DNA from: Verrucomicrobiota bacterium
GTDB lineage: Bacteria > Verrucomicrobiota > Verrucomicrobiia > Limisphaerales > Fontisphaeraceae
Direction of reading: 5' to 3'
Assembly: GCA_037139415.1 (NCBI GenBank)
Contig: JBAXGN010000005.1
Span: 18,894-82,893 of the forward strand
Length of the DNA stretch: 64,000 bases
The notes under the pieces are model-generated. The model ran no database searches, was not told the DNA's origin, and saw nothing but the letters and a program-made list of their open reading frames with translations. The translations under genes and the position numbers were made by a program. Positions 45,550-55,113 of this stretch are shown one piece after another; position 1 is the stretch's first letter, and the number at the start of each line of letters is the position of its first letter.

Positions 45550-45975
45550 TTAGTCGGTGATTTCGATGCCCATGTTGCGGGCGGTGCCGGCAATCATGCG
45601 GAACGCGCCCTCTTCGGTGTTCGCATTCAAATCTTTTTGTTTCAGCTTAATGATCTCCAGCACCTGTTTTTTGCTCACCTTGCCCACTTTTTCCTTGTTG
45701 GGCGTCTTGGACCCCGAAGCGATGCCGGCCGCCTTCTTAAGCAGGGCGGAGGCCGGCGGAGACTTGGTCACCATGGTGAACGACTTGTCCTGATACACCG
45801 TGATGATCACCGGGATAACCATGCCGGGCTGGTCTTTGGTGAGGGCGTTGAACTCCTTGCAGAAGCCCATGATGTTCACGCCATGCTGGCCGAGCGCGGG
45901 GCCGACCGGCGGCGCCGGATTGGCCTGGCCACCCGGGATTTGGAGCTTGATAATGCCTGTTACTTTCTTAGCCAT
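45550..45975 (-). CDS. rplK: Ribosomal protein uL11
   Basis: The 141-aa protein begins [20 protein letters not shown], with [20 protein letters not shown], the thiostrepton-site region, and ends [12 protein letters not shown] sequence ([10 protein letters not shown]). It binds the GTPase-associated centre of 23S rRNA. Confidence 0.97.
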   Translation of the reverse strand: MAKKVTGIIKLQIPGGQANPAPPVGPALGQHGVNIMGFCKEFNALTKDQPGMVIPVIITVYQDKSFTMVTKSPPASALLKKAAGIASGSKTPNKEKVGKVSKKQVLEIIKLKQKDLNANTEEGAFRMIAGTARNMGIEITD

Positions 45976-46001
45976 AAATCTGGTTTTCTAATTCAGTTCA
46001 A

Positions 46002-46550
46002 TTACTGTTTCTCGACCTGCCAGTATTCGAGTTCCACCGGCGTGTTGCGGCCGAAGATGTTCACGGTCACCTTGAGCTTGCCTCGTTGGGGCTCGATTTC
46101 CTCGATCACCCCGCTGAAATTCAGGAACGGCCCGTCGTTGATCTTCACCGTCTCGCCCACCTCGAAATTCACCTTGGGTCGCTCGGTATCCTCCGAATCG
46201 GCAACCTGGACCTTGATTACCGCGATCTCCTCGGGGGAAACCGGCACCGGACGGTCGCCGCCGATGAACCCGATGATACCGGAGGTCTCACGGATAAAAT
46301 ACCAAGGACGGTCCAGCACGCGCCGGTTATCGTCCAGCAGCGACATCTCCACATAGACATAGCCGGGATGCAACTTGCGGTTGCTTACGGTTTTTTTACC
46401 GCCCCGCACATCCACCACCTTCTCCATCGGCACGAGGACTTCACTGATGAACTCAGTCATTTCCTCGGCCTTCATCCGTTTCTCAATGTTCTCTTTGACC
46501 TTGAGTTCCTGTCCGGAAAGGGTGTGCAAGACAAACCATTGTTTTGGCAT
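46002..46550 (-). CDS. nusG: Transcription factor NusG
   Basis: The 182-aa protein begins MPKQWFVLHTLSGQELKVKE (NGN domain, about 1-115) and ends with a KOW domain containing VGETVKINDGPFLNFSGVIE. It binds the RNA polymerase clamp and links to Rho or S10. It is directly downstream of secE as is usual. Confidence 0.96.
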   Translation of the reverse strand: MPKQWFVLHTLSGQELKVKENIEKRMKAEEMTEFISEVLVPMEKVVDVRGGKKTVSNRKLHPGYVYVEMSLLDDNRRVLDRPWYFIRETSGIIGFIGGDRPVPVSPEEIAVIKVQVADSEDTERPKVNFEVGETVKINDGPFLNFSGVIEEIEPQRGKLKVTVNIFGRNTPVELEYWQVEKQ

Positions 46551-46568
46551 GGCGGTAGCTCTTTCTCG

Positions 46569-46829
46569 TTAAACCGAGGTGATTAGCTTGACGAACAGGG
46601 CGAGGACAAGATCTGCCCCCACGGTGAAACCGCCGAGCAAAAGTATGGACACCATGACCACCAAGGTCGAACCTTTCAGCTCCTCCACGGACGGCCAAGT
46701 GCATTTACGCAACTCCTCGCGGGTTTCTTCGATATATTGGGACAACCGCAACAGGTAGCCCTTATGCCAGGCGTACCCGAATGCGACTGCCGCAACCACC
46801 AACAATACGATTGTCCAAATGTTGTCCAT
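46569..46829 (-). CDS. secE: Preprotein translocase subunit SecE with two membrane segments
   Basis: The 86-aa protein has the conserved amphipathic helix YIEETREELRKCTWPSVEEL, then a C-terminal membrane helix (about 55-82). A second hydrophobic segment occurs at the N-terminus (residues 4-22); most bacterial SecE proteins of this size have only one. It is packed between tRNA-Ser and nusG. Confidence 0.92.
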   Translation of the reverse strand: MDNIWTIVLLVVAAVAFGYAWHKGYLLRLSQYIEETREELRKCTWPSVEELKGSTLVVMVSILLLGGFTVGADLVLALFVKLITSV

Positions 46830-46839
46830 ATTTCCTGTC

Positions 46840-46929
46840 TGGCGGAGAGGGAGGGATTCGAACCCCCGTCGGGCGTGAACCCGAAGCGGTTTTCAAGACC
46901 GCCGCGATAGACCACTCTGCCACCTCTCC
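46840..46929 (-). tRNA. tRNA-Ser (anticodon UGA)
   Basis: Acceptor arms GGAGAGG and CCTCTCC pair, the discriminator is G, and CCA is encoded. The anticodon loop reads CTTGAAA (anticodon TGA) and there is a long variable arm, as expected for tRNA-Ser. The T-loop is GGTTCGAAT. It lies 10 bp before secE and about 15 bp after tRNA-Trp. Confidence 0.95.
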
Positions 46930-46944
46930 GGCACTGTTATAGTT

Positions 46945-47020
46945 TGGCACGGCGTGAGGGAGTTGAACCCCCAACCAACGGTTTTGGAGACCGCTACTCT
47001 GCCAATTGAGCTAACGCCGT
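46945..47020 (-). tRNA. tRNA-Trp (anticodon CCA)
   Basis: Acceptor arms ACGGCGT and ACGCCGT pair, the discriminator is G, and CCA is encoded. The anticodon loop is CTCCAAA. A tRNA-Trp between tuf and secE is a widespread arrangement. Confidence 0.95.
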
Positions 47021-47072
47021 AACCGAAACCTGCCGTCGAGTTCTATTTCTTAACTTACGTTACAAGAACCTA

Positions 47073-47104
47073 AAGCCGGAGCGACCACATGGCCCCCCCG
47101 GCTT
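47073..47104 (-). terminator. Weak hairpin after tuf
   Basis: AAGCCGG (47073-47079) and CCGGCTT (47098-47104) can pair around an 18-nt loop, 19 bp after the tuf stop. The following minus-strand sequence is TAGGTTCTTGT, not a clean T-run. Confidence 0.3.
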
Positions 47105-47122
47105 CAGTTGTTTCAATGATTA

Positions 47123-48313
47123 TTATTCAATGATTTCCGTGACACGGCCCGCCCCAATGGTGCGGCCGCCTTCGCGAATGGCGAAGCGCTGCAGCTTTTC
47201 AACTGCAACCGGCGCGATCAACGCGATTTCCACGGATACATTGTCTCCCGGCATGACCATTTCCACGCCCGCCGGCAGAGTCACCGTTCCGGTAACATCC
47301 GAAGTGCGGAAATAGAATTGCGGACGGTAATTGGTAAAGAACGGCGTGTGACGGCCACCTTCATCCTTGGACAGCACGTACACTTCCGCCTTGAACTTGG
47401 TGTGCGGATGAATGGAACCGGGCTTGGCGAGCACCATGCCGCGTTCCACGTCCTCTTTCCGGGTGCCGCGCAACAGCACGCCCACGTTGTCGCCGGCAGT
47501 CGCTTTGTCGAGCAGCTTGCGGAACATTTCGATGTCCGTTGCCACCGTCTTGCGAGTTTCCGTGATGCCGACGATTTCGACATCCGACATGCGATCCAGC
47601 ACGCCACGTTCAACACGACCAGTGACCACCGTGCCACGGCCTTCAATGTTGAACACGTCTTCGATGCACATCAGGAACGGTTTGTCCACTTCACGGGCCG
47701 GCAACGGCACGTATTCATCCACGGCCTTGAGCAGGTCCTGAATGCATTGAATGCCTTCCGGCGTGCCGTTCATGGCAGCACGGGAACTGCCGCGGATCAC
47801 CGGAGCTTTGTCCCCGGGGAATCCGTATTTGGTGAGCAGGTCGCGCACTTCCATTTCGACGAGGTCGAGCAATTCCTTGTCGTCCACGAGGTCAATCTTG
47901 TTCAAGAAGACCACTACGGCGGGCACACCGACCTGGCGGGCCAACAGGATGTGTTCACGAGTCTGGGGCATCGGGCCTTCGGAGGCATCCACCACGAGGA
48001 TGGCACCGTCCATCTGGGCCGCACCCGTAATCATGTTTTTGATGAAATCGGCGTGACCAGGGCAGTCGATGTGAGCGTAATGCCGGTTTTCGCTCTGATA
48101 TTCGACGTGGGAAACAGCGATAGTGACGGTCTTGGTTTCGTCACGCACGGTGCCGCCCTTGGTAATGTCAGCGTATGAGATCGGGGTCGCCAAACCACGC
48201 TTGGATTGGACTTCGACCAGCGCTGCGGTCAGAGTGGACTTGCCGTGGTCAATGTGGCCGATGGTGCCGACGTTGACGTGCGGTTTCGTACGTTGGAATT
48301 GTTCCTTTGCCAT
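47123..48313 (-). CDS. tuf: Elongation factor Tu
   Basis: The 396-aa GTPase delivers aminoacyl-tRNA. G1 is [11 protein letters not shown]3 is [12 protein letters not shown] and G4 is NKIDLVDD. Domain II and III segments ([23 protein letters not shown]) follow. It is the only tuf in the window and lies at the secE end rather than after fusA. Confidence 0.98.
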   Translation of the reverse strand: MAKEQFQRTKPHVNVGTIGHIDHGKSTLTAALVEVQSKRGLATPISYADITKGGTVRDETKTVTIAVSHVEYQSENRHYAHIDCPGHADFIKNMITGAAQMDGAILVVDASEGPMPQTREHILLARQVGVPAVVVFLNKIDLVDDKELLDLVEMEVRDLLTKYGFPGDKAPVIRGSSRAAMNGTPEGIQCIQDLLKAVDEYVPLPAREVDKPFLMCIEDVFNIEGRGTVVTGRVERGVLDRMSDVEIVGITETRKTVATDIEMFRKLLDKATAGDNVGVLLRGTRKEDVERGMVLAKPGSIHPHTKFKAEVYVLSKDEGGRHTPFFTNYRPQFYFRTSDVTGTVTLPAGVEMVMPGDNVSVEIALIAPVAVEKLQRFAIREGGRTIGAGRVTEIIE

Positions 48314-48403
48314 TTGCTATTCCTGCTGTTTATTGTTATTACTTAATATGTTTTTATCACGCCCGGTCTTTTTATCGCCGGCCATTATTACAAACTGACA
48401 AAC

Positions 48404-48479
<76 letters not shown>

Positions 48480-48520
48480 TCCCAAATTCGCTCATATTTA
48501 CTGTCAGGACTAAAAACGAC

Positions 48521-48570
48521 AAAAAACCCATTAGGCCCTTGCTTTTCCACAAAAGCTCAAAGGGACTAAT
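48521..48570 (-). terminator. Leader hairpin with T-run (attenuator candidate)
   Basis: On the minus strand a long stem forms from ATTAG/CTAAT, AAGGG/CCCTT and AAAAGC/GCTTTT with a 4-nt loop and a 3-nt bulge, then GGGTTTTTT. It lies about 28 bp after the predicted transcription start and about 40 bp before tRNA-Thr, so it can stop transcription before the whole locus. Confidence 0.65.
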
Positions 48571-48605
48571 GTTTGTATTCCGTCTCAGCCCTATTATTTG
48601 TATGG

Positions 48606-48634
48606 GTTATACTCTCCAAAAACACCCTTGTCAA
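48606..48634 (-). promoter_or_regulatory. Strong sigma-70-type promoter of the tRNA-Thr/tuf locus
   Basis: On the minus strand the perfect -35 TTGACA (48629-48634) and TATAAC -10 (48606-48611) are separated by 17 bp. A-tracts just upstream (48637-48655) resemble an UP element. Confidence 0.8.
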
Positions 48635-48881
48635 AGTTTTTTTTGATTTTTTTTCATCCGGGCAGCTTTTGGCTTAAAACATGCATTCGGCAGGCATCCT
48701 ATAAGGTCAGATAACCACCATCCCAACCCCAACGGGCACCACGATGATTGGAGACGTCATGGGGCCATACTATAATCATCCACCAGCTCCGACGGCGCAT
48801 ACTCAGCATTACGATAATTATCGCTGAAGCCGGGATTGCACACCCGCAGAGCGCCCGCGCCAAGGTCCTCGCACATCTGAA

Positions 48882-49583
48882 TCATGGTGTCACGATAGCC
48901 CTGATTTTCGGCAGCATGGCACTGGCGATGGCAGCGTTGCCGGCGGAATCCGGATGCACCCCATCCTTGGTCATACTGCTTTCCGGCACCACGCCGAATA
49001 ACGTGCCATACTCGCATCGCTGATCTTTCGCCAATCGCGCGAAGGCTTCTCCCAGCTCACGCAATTTGGCCTCGCGCTCGTTGGCAATCGGCTTGGTGGG
49101 GCCCAGGGCGCTCTTGTTAATATTGGGCGGCCCCACCAGCAGCACCGGCAATTTTTCTCCCCAGGCCTTCCGCGCGCGGGCAATCATGGCCTGAATATTG
49201 GCCACCGCCTTCGGCACGCATTTGTCGGTCGTGTCGCGGGAATCGTTGGTGCCCAGGGCAATCACCAGCGCATCAGCACGGGGATGGCACACCAGCATCG
49301 CGTCGAATTCCTTCACGGAATCCGTGGGGCGTCCGCCTTTGCCTTCATTCACCATTTTAAGCCGCCCTTGCGAGGTGCGCTCCACGACATTGACCCAGGC
49401 GTTCGTGCGGTCATTCTTTGGCAGCGCGCCGCCCTGGGTGATGGAATCGCCAAAGACCACGACCGTGCGCGGTTCGGCAGCCGCCAGCAGAGAAGCGGCC
49501 ATGGTGAACATCAGGAGTGCATCGCGCACTTTGCGGGTACCCGATTGGAATTGGCGCAATCCGGGAGTTGCGATTGGTTTCAT
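48882..49583 (-). CDS. SGNH/GDSL hydrolase (carbohydrate esterase-like)
   Basis: The 233-aa protein has a signal-like hydrophobic N-terminus, then block I VVVFGDSITQGG (catalytic Ser47), block III ALGTNDSRD and block V KDGVHPDSAGN with the catalytic Asp and His. The family removes acetyl or other ester groups; next to glycosidases it probably deacetylates a plant or algal polysaccharide (inference). The ATG at 49583 is 4 bp after the GH95 stop, indicating one operon. Confidence 0.85.
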   Translation of the reverse strand: MKPIATPGLRQFQSGTRKVRDALLMFTMAASLLAAAEPRTVVVFGDSITQGGALPKNDRTNAWVNVVERTSQGRLKMVNEGKGGRPTDSVKEFDAMLVCHPRADALVIALGTNDSRDTTDKCVPKAVANIQAMIARARKAWGEKLPVLLVGPPNINKSALGPTKPIANEREAKLRELGEAFARLAKDQRCEYGTLFGVVPESSMTKDGVHPDSAGNAAIASAMLPKIRAIVTP

Positions 49584-49587
49584 GGGA

Positions 49588-51798
49588 TTATGGTACACGT
49601 TTGGCTTCTCCCTTCGCAAGTACGACCGTGCGCGTTTCATTGCCATAGCGGAGACGGCAGGGATTGCCATTCAAGGAATGGAGATTCGCATTGACCAGTT
49701 TGCCCTGTTGCCATTCCAGGCTCACCTCAAAACCGCCCCGCGCGCGCAGGCCGCTGACCTTGCCGTCGGACCATGCCTGGGGCAAAGCAGGCAGGAGATG
49801 AATCAGGTAGGTGTCACCTTCCTTGAGGTGGCTTTGCAGCAGCATTTCGGTGACGCCGGACGTATAACCCCAATTGCCATCCATTTGAAATGGCGGATGA
49901 GTATCAAACAGGTTATCGAGGATGCTGACCTTGAAGAGTTCACCGATCAATCGGTGTGCCCGTTCGCCGTCATGCAGGCGCGCCCAAAAATTGATCTTCC
50001 AGGCCTTGCTCCAGCCGGTGGAGATGTCGCCCCGGCCATTAAGCGTGACCTTGGCCGCCTCGGCCAGTTTCGGAGTTAGGATCGGGCTGATCTGCCGGCC
50101 GGGATGCAGCGCAAACAAATGCGACGTATGCCGGTGATGATCTTTGGGATCATCCACGTCCTCCATCCATTCCTGAATCTGTCCCCACCGTCCAATCTTC
50201 GGGCTCAATAGCCGATCTCGCATGGAAACGACTTTCGCGCGATACTCCGCATCCACCCCGAGCGCCTCGGAAGCCTCAATGTAATTGCTGAACAAGTCCC
50301 AGACAATCTGCTGATCGTATGAAACGCCGGGATGCGGTGTGCGGTCACCCTCCTTGAGTACAATTTTCCCGTTCACCTCCACCGGCCCATGTTCGGGCGA
50401 CCATCCGTCCGGCGTGATCAGTTTGCCATCCGGCCCTTCCACCAGGCGATCCTCCCAGAACTCCACAACCTCCTTGATGGCCGGATAGGCGATGTTACGG
50501 AGAAATTCCTGGTCGCCAGTAAACGCATAATGCAGCCACATGTGTTGCACCAGCCAGGCGCTATTGGGACGGTGTACCCCCCAGCGTGAAGTGCCACCCA
50601 TCGGGTTGGTGGTGCTGTAGTTCGACCAACCACGGCCCTTGGGCGTTTTCACGCGTTCGTCCTGCGTCCGCTTGTACACCACCGCCATGTTTTGAATCCA
50701 TTTGAACAACGGCTCATGGCATTCGGACAAACCCGTTAGCTCGGCCGGCCAGTAATTCATTTCCACATTGATGTTGGCAGTATAAGCGGAATACCACGCG
50801 GGTTTCAAATCGGCATTCCAGATTCCCTGAAGGTTGGCCGGCAGCCCACCCGGCCGCGAACTGCTGATGAGCAGATAACGACCGTACTGGAACAGCAGCG
50901 CCTCCAGCGCGGGATCGGCCTGACCGGTCTTGCGTGCCGTCAACCGCTCATCCGTCGGCGAACCGGAATTACCTGATCCGAGATCAAGGCTCACGCGATT
51001 GAACAGTCGCTGGTAATCCGCCACGTGCGCCGCGTGAAGCTGGGCAAAGGGTTTCTTGGATGCCGCTTCCAATCGCTGAGTCACCCGCGCATGCGGAGGT
51101 TCACGCCGCCAGTTTTTCATCGGATCGTTTGCAAAGGAGGTTCCGGCCGCCAACAGCAGGGTGACACTGTCGGCATTGGACACCTTGATCACCGCATCGC
51201 CCGCCACAACCTGACCACCTTCATTCAGCACCCAGACTTGCGACTCGTACTCCAGACCATTCGTCAGCGTGCCAACCGCAAAGAGCTTGTTGCCCTCGGC
51301 ACGGATGCTCGCTTTGTGCATGTCCGTCAGGCGGATGGCACCGGAATAACCGCCCGGCTTGTCGGCCGTATAGCGGATGACCAAAACTTGATCCGGATAA
51401 CTGGAGAACGCCTCCCGCCGAAATGTGGCACCTCCGACCTGATAGCTGACGCGGTGCGTGGCATCCCGTAAATCGAGTTCGCGCCGGTAATTGGATGCAT
51501 CGGCGTGCCCCCACTCGACGAACACATCACCGAACGGCTGGTAGCTGCCCATATCAATCTCACCGCCGAGCCAGAGCGTCTGCTCATTGAATTGAATCCG
51601 CTCATTCGTCGTGCCGCCAAAAATCATCCCACCGAGACTGCCATTGCCGATGGGCAATGCCTCCAGCCATTTGCCGGCGGGCTTGGAATACCAAAGGGAA
51701 AGGTCCCCCGCCCCAACGACCCGGGACAGAAACAGCACCGCAGTCACCAGCAGCAAACTCGACGGCAACCAAACAGGTTTGTATTTCATAAGCGTCAT
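49588..51798 (-). CDS. Glycoside hydrolase family 95 (alpha-L-fucosidase-like)
   Basis: The 736-aa exported protein starts at the ATG at 51798, preceded by GGAAACGAA. An N-terminal membrane/signal segment is followed by the GH95 opening [19 protein letters not shown] and [10 protein letters not shown]. The (alpha/alpha)6 catalytic part contains [16 protein letters not shown], which holds the Asn pair used in GH95 catalysis, and [20 protein letters not shown]. Members release alpha-L-fucose or alpha-L-galactose from glycans; the exact substrate is open. Confidence 0.88.
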   Translation of the reverse strand: MTLMKYKPVWLPSSLLLVTAVLFLSRVVGAGDLSLWYSKPAGKWLEALPIGNGSLGGMIFGGTTNERIQFNEQTLWLGGEIDMGSYQPFGDVFVEWGHADASNYRRELDLRDATHRVSYQVGGATFRREAFSSYPDQVLVIRYTADKPGGYSGAIRLTDMHKASIRAEGNKLFAVGTLTNGLEYESQVWVLNEGGQVVAGDAVIKVSNADSVTLLLAAGTSFANDPMKNWRREPPHARVTQRLEAASKKPFAQLHAAHVADYQRLFNRVSLDLGSGNSGSPTDERLTARKTGQADPALEALLFQYGRYLLISSSRPGGLPANLQGIWNADLKPAWYSAYTANINVEMNYWPAELTGLSECHEPLFKWIQNMAVVYKRTQDERVKTPKGRGWSNYSTTNPMGGTSRWGVHRPNSAWLVQHMWLHYAFTGDQEFLRNIAYPAIKEVVEFWEDRLVEGPDGKLITPDGWSPEHGPVEVNGKIVLKEGDRTPHPGVSYDQQIVWDLFSNYIEASEALGVDAEYRAKVVSMRDRLLSPKIGRWGQIQEWMEDVDDPKDHHRHTSHLFALHPGRQISPILTPKLAEAAKVTLNGRGDISTGWSKAWKINFWARLHDGERAHRLIGELFKVSILDNLFDTHPPFQMDGNWGYTSGVTEMLLQSHLKEGDTYLIHLLPALPQAWSDGKVSGLRARGGFEVSLEWQQGKLVNANLHSLNGNPCRLRYGNETRTVVLAKGEAKRVP

Positions 51799-52118
51799 TT
51801 CGTTTCCAAACTTTGCCAAAGCTGTACGAATGTTGCAATTATTGATAATTCAGGAACCTGTCTGACCACTTGGCTGGTTTAGGTTGGCACTTGATAAACA
51901 GGAGGTAACACCATGGAAATGAGTACAAAGCGCGCTACAATCAGTAGGCTCTGCATTGCAATGCAGGACACGGTCGTGACATTGGACTGGTTACCTCACG
52001 GCAAAACCGGTGGCAGGGGGGCTATGGCCAAAGAGAACAATGGGCTATCAGTTAGCTGAAATCGTAATTTCACTAATCAAGGTGCATCGTTGAGATGCAT
52101 TCAGAATTTGGAGCCAAA
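51799..52118. other. Gap between GH95 and the DUF5703 gene
   Basis: This 320-bp gap holds a small plus-strand frame with an excellent Shine-Dalgarno (see 51913-52059). I see no clear terminator or promoter for the minus-strand GH95 gene. Confidence 0.4.
51913..52059 (+). CDS. Possible 48-aa peptide with perfect Shine-Dalgarno
   Basis: The ATG at 51913 follows AGGAGGT with a 6-nt spacer, the best ribosome site seen outside the translation locus. The peptide begins MEMSTKRATISRL and has no recognised domain. It runs against the flanking minus-strand genes. It could be chance. Confidence 0.3.
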   Translation: MEMSTKRATISRLCIAMQDTVVTLDWLPHGKTGGRGAMAKENNGLSVS

Positions 52119-55064
52119 TCAGTGCCCTTGGGCAAATAAATCAAACTGGCGAACCGGGGCATCCATGACCAATCGCACAGCTTGAGCCGACACCGGTGCA
52201 AATTGCTTACTGTAGATCGAGCCAAAGACCATGGCCTTGTGAACCGGCTTCCATTGCCCGTCGGCTTGCAGCGTTTGGAGTTCGAAAGCTTTACTTTGCC
52301 CACGCCGGTAACCGGGATTCTCAATGGTGAATTCGATGCGGTCGAAGGTCATCGGTTTGCCGAAATCGAGAGTGGTGCCGGTTTTTCCAGCGGTGAGCGA
52401 GCCAGTTGAGGATGCAGCGAGGACCAAAGGCTCCAGCGATTGGTCATACTGGACTTTGAGAATGCTCGCCGAGAGCCGTTTTGAAGAAATGATTTTGGCA
52501 GGGATGGCGGGAACCTCACCGCCGCCATGAACATAGAGCACGTCAGCGCGGAACACGCAGTTTGGCCACAGAGTCCCCTTCACGTTCGAAACGCTTTCCC
52601 CATATTTATCCAGCCATGGTTTGGTTGCCGGACCCGGTTTCGGCTGACCATCGAGCATCGGCGGCAGCCCGAACAGATGGTTGCGGTCAGCGCAGGCGAC
52701 CTCGACCAGCGTGCAAATGCGTTGGTCAGGCGTGCTCAGGTCAATGACATCAGCGCGGCGCGCTTCGGGGGTGACCTTAAGCGATTGCACCTTCCCATCC
52801 TGGTAAACGCATTCAACCGTGGTGTTGAAGGTGGCAGCCAATTTAAAGGAAACATCCCAATCCTCCGGCCAGGCTGGGAGCAGGAATATTTTTCTGCCAT
52901 CAGATTGCAGCAGCATGCTTTGCAGGGTATTGACGGAGTTCGCGCCGTGGTCGTTATCCGGAGTGCCGTCCATCTTGCATTCCCAGAACGCCGGAAAGCG
53001 GGCACGGGGGCGCTTCGGAAACGGTGCGGCGGGATCAACGTTATCGGTCCAGTGAATGAACTGGTCGTTGAAGTTGATGCTGGCGAGCCGGGCGGCTTCA
53101 CGGGCGAGCCCGAGATAGGCGGCCTGCACTGGAGCAGACTGCCAGCCGCCGGTTTCCACCGCCTGTTTATCATCGGTTCCGTCCAGGCTGATATTCCGCA
53201 CATGGAACGACTGCCGGGCGTTGGCGAGCAGTTCCGGCTTTCCAAGCCATACCTGGCGAAAGGGGTACACCGAGTATAGTTCCGGAGTCTCACAGATTTC
53301 GCGGCCGGAATTATAGATATCGCCCACCGCCAACAAATCCATGCCACGAACCCGGCGGAGGGGAACACCAGGCATCTCCTCCAGCAACTTGGCCCACCTG
53401 GCCCGGCGAACGGAATCAATCTCAAAGGAAAGCAGTTTGGTCAGCAGATATTTCAAACAACCAATTTCAGTGCAGGGATTGGCCACCCCCTGATAGGTTT
53501 CGGCGCAACCCACGCCTTCCATCCACATCCTGCCTTTGGCGTCGCGCTGAGTAAATCGATTGATGTAGTATTCGATTCCGGCATCCGCACAGGGCAGAAG
53601 GACGTCGTCGAGAAACTTGCGGTTACGGGTATGCTCGTAGGTCTCAGCCATAATGGCAGGGATCTCAATGGTGGCGAGCTGATGATACCGCAGGTGCGCC
53701 GGCATGCGGTTCCAGTTGAACACGCCGACGTTGTGCCACCAACTGGCTTCCATGATAAAGGCACCGCTGATGCCAAGCAGCTTCTGGCAACGGTCACGCC
53801 CGATCTCCAGGCCATCACGCACAAACTCCATTCCCGGAATGATAGCATCGTAATCACCGCGCGCGGGCATGGACCAATACGGGTGGCGGGTGTTTTGCCA
53901 CATGAAAGACAGGTTGGCCCAGTCCCGGCCGTCCGGGGAAATCTGCGTTTTCTTGGGTTTATCAAAACCCATGACACCCGCCGGCATGTCCATGGTAAAT
54001 ATGGAACCATTGTATGGCGGAGGCACGCTTCCCCGGCTTGCGGCCGCCTGACAAAACCGCTCGAGCGCATAACGCTGACTGAGTTGAAACGCATTCAAAC
54101 TCGAATCAATTTCCTTGTGGCCCTCATAGGCCTTCGAGGCCTGCGGATATTGTGTAAAGCGGGATTGATCGAGGTTAAACTTCCCCTCACCACAGCGCGT
54201 GATAAAAATATGGCTGCGACTCCAGAACTCCTGCCAGTGACGCTGATGTGCGGTCCAATCCGATGCTAACGGACGCTCCGCTTCGGCCAGCCATGCCGGC
54301 AGGGATTCCGGCTGATTACAGAGGATACGGACCGTGCCATCGAAGACCGTGAGCGGGCGTTCGCTCGCCAGCGCATCGGGCGCAGAACGTTTGAAGTTCG
54401 GTGCGCTCAAAACACCACCTCCGGTGCGATGCAGAATCGGATCCTTCGCACGTGCCACCATCTCCGGCGAATTCTGGGCGCGGATGTGATCCGCCCAAAC
54501 CGATGACTGATTGCGATAACACCAGGCCAATCGGTCCTTCGAGTCGTTAAAAAGAACACCCGCGGTGCCTTTTTCGGGTAATGCCTGTCCCTGGTCCTGC
54601 ATCCGACGCAACGACTCGAACGAGAGTATTGCCTTGCGCGGCGTGGAGCTGGCACCTTGCACGCGGACCACCGGTTGATTGGCATCGATCCAGACGCGCA
54701 GGTTGACATCGCCGGACTTTATCTCGATGGCGGCATCGCACAGCACCAGCGTCTGCTGGAACTTTTTCACATCGAGCGCAGGCTCCAAACGTAACCGCAC
54801 GCGCCCGAGCTTCGGCAACAGATGACCGGCATCAAAAGCATCCACCTTGCTGAGATACAACACCAGATCTCCATTAGGCTCGACCCACACGTTCGCGCCG
54901 ACATCGCCATTGCCGAGCGGCATCGAGCCAAAGGAATCCTCGCTGGGCACAGGCCAGACCACATTATAATCATCCAAGGATGTTGCCGCTAAACCCCGGT
55001 CATTTGCCATGATTCCCCAAGCGGCAATAAGCAGGAGCAGGATGGTGCGAAAAAAATGGCTCAT
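52119..55064 (-). CDS. DUF5703 / GH95-like exported glycosidase
   Basis: The 981-aa protein has a signal peptide (about 1-27), then a DUF5703-like N-terminal domain beginning YNVVWPVPSEDSFGSMPLGN. An (alpha/alpha)6-like middle follows, with GGGTLP-less segments such as HNVGVFNWNRMPAHLRYHQ and GVGCAETYQGVANP. The last 130 residues look like a discoidin-type carbohydrate-binding module. Such proteins accompany GH95 and polysaccharide lyases in Verrucomicrobia and Bacteroidetes; substrate and reaction are not established. It lies between the GH95 gene and the pectate lyase, in the same direction. Confidence 0.75.
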   Translation of the reverse strand: MSHFFRTILLLLIAAWGIMANDRGLAATSLDDYNVVWPVPSEDSFGSMPLGNGDVGANVWVEPNGDLVLYLSKVDAFDAGHLLPKLGRVRLRLEPALDVKKFQQTLVLCDAAIEIKSGDVNLRVWIDANQPVVRVQGASSTPRKAILSFESLRRMQDQGQALPEKGTAGVLFNDSKDRLAWCYRNQSSVWADHIRAQNSPEMVARAKDPILHRTGGGVLSAPNFKRSAPDALASERPLTVFDGTVRILCNQPESLPAWLAEAERPLASDWTAHQRHWQEFWSRSHIFITRCGEGKFNLDQSRFTQYPQASKAYEGHKEIDSSLNAFQLSQRYALERFCQAAASRGSVPPPYNGSIFTMDMPAGVMGFDKPKKTQISPDGRDWANLSFMWQNTRHPYWSMPARGDYDAIIPGMEFVRDGLEIGRDRCQKLLGISGAFIMEASWWHNVGVFNWNRMPAHLRYHQLATIEIPAIMAETYEHTRNRKFLDDVLLPCADAGIEYYINRFTQRDAKGRMWMEGVGCAETYQGVANPCTEIGCLKYLLTKLLSFEIDSVRRARWAKLLEEMPGVPLRRVRGMDLLAVGDIYNSGREICETPELYSVYPFRQVWLGKPELLANARQSFHVRNISLDGTDDKQAVETGGWQSAPVQAAYLGLAREAARLASINFNDQFIHWTDNVDPAAPFPKRPRARFPAFWECKMDGTPDNDHGANSVNTLQSMLLQSDGRKIFLLPAWPEDWDVSFKLAATFNTTVECVYQDGKVQSLKVTPEARRADVIDLSTPDQRICTLVEVACADRNHLFGLPPMLDGQPKPGPATKPWLDKYGESVSNVKGTLWPNCVFRADVLYVHGGGEVPAIPAKIISSKRLSASILKVQYDQSLEPLVLAASSTGSLTAGKTGTTLDFGKPMTFDRIEFTIENPGYRRGQSKAFELQTLQADGQWKPVHKAMVFGSIYSKQFAPVSAQAVRLVMDAPVRQFDLFAQGH

Positions 55065-55113
55065 AAAAATGTCATTGGATTATTGAGTCTTGAACTATTC
55101 AAAATCACCTCAA

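Larger units (their letters stand above)
48480..48881. other. Leader and upstream region of the translation locus
   Basis: This 402-bp gap between the esterase stop and tRNA-Thr holds the strong promoter at 48606-48634 and the hairpin at 48521-48570. The part between 48640 and 48881 shows A/T tracts near 48637-48655 and no convincing gene. Confidence 0.6.

Noticed and set aside
48757..49017. 86-aa minus-strand frame overlapping the esterase end
   Set aside because: The first half overlaps the esterase in another frame. The tail (NPGFSDNYRNAEYAPSE) is unrecognised and too short to support a remnant.
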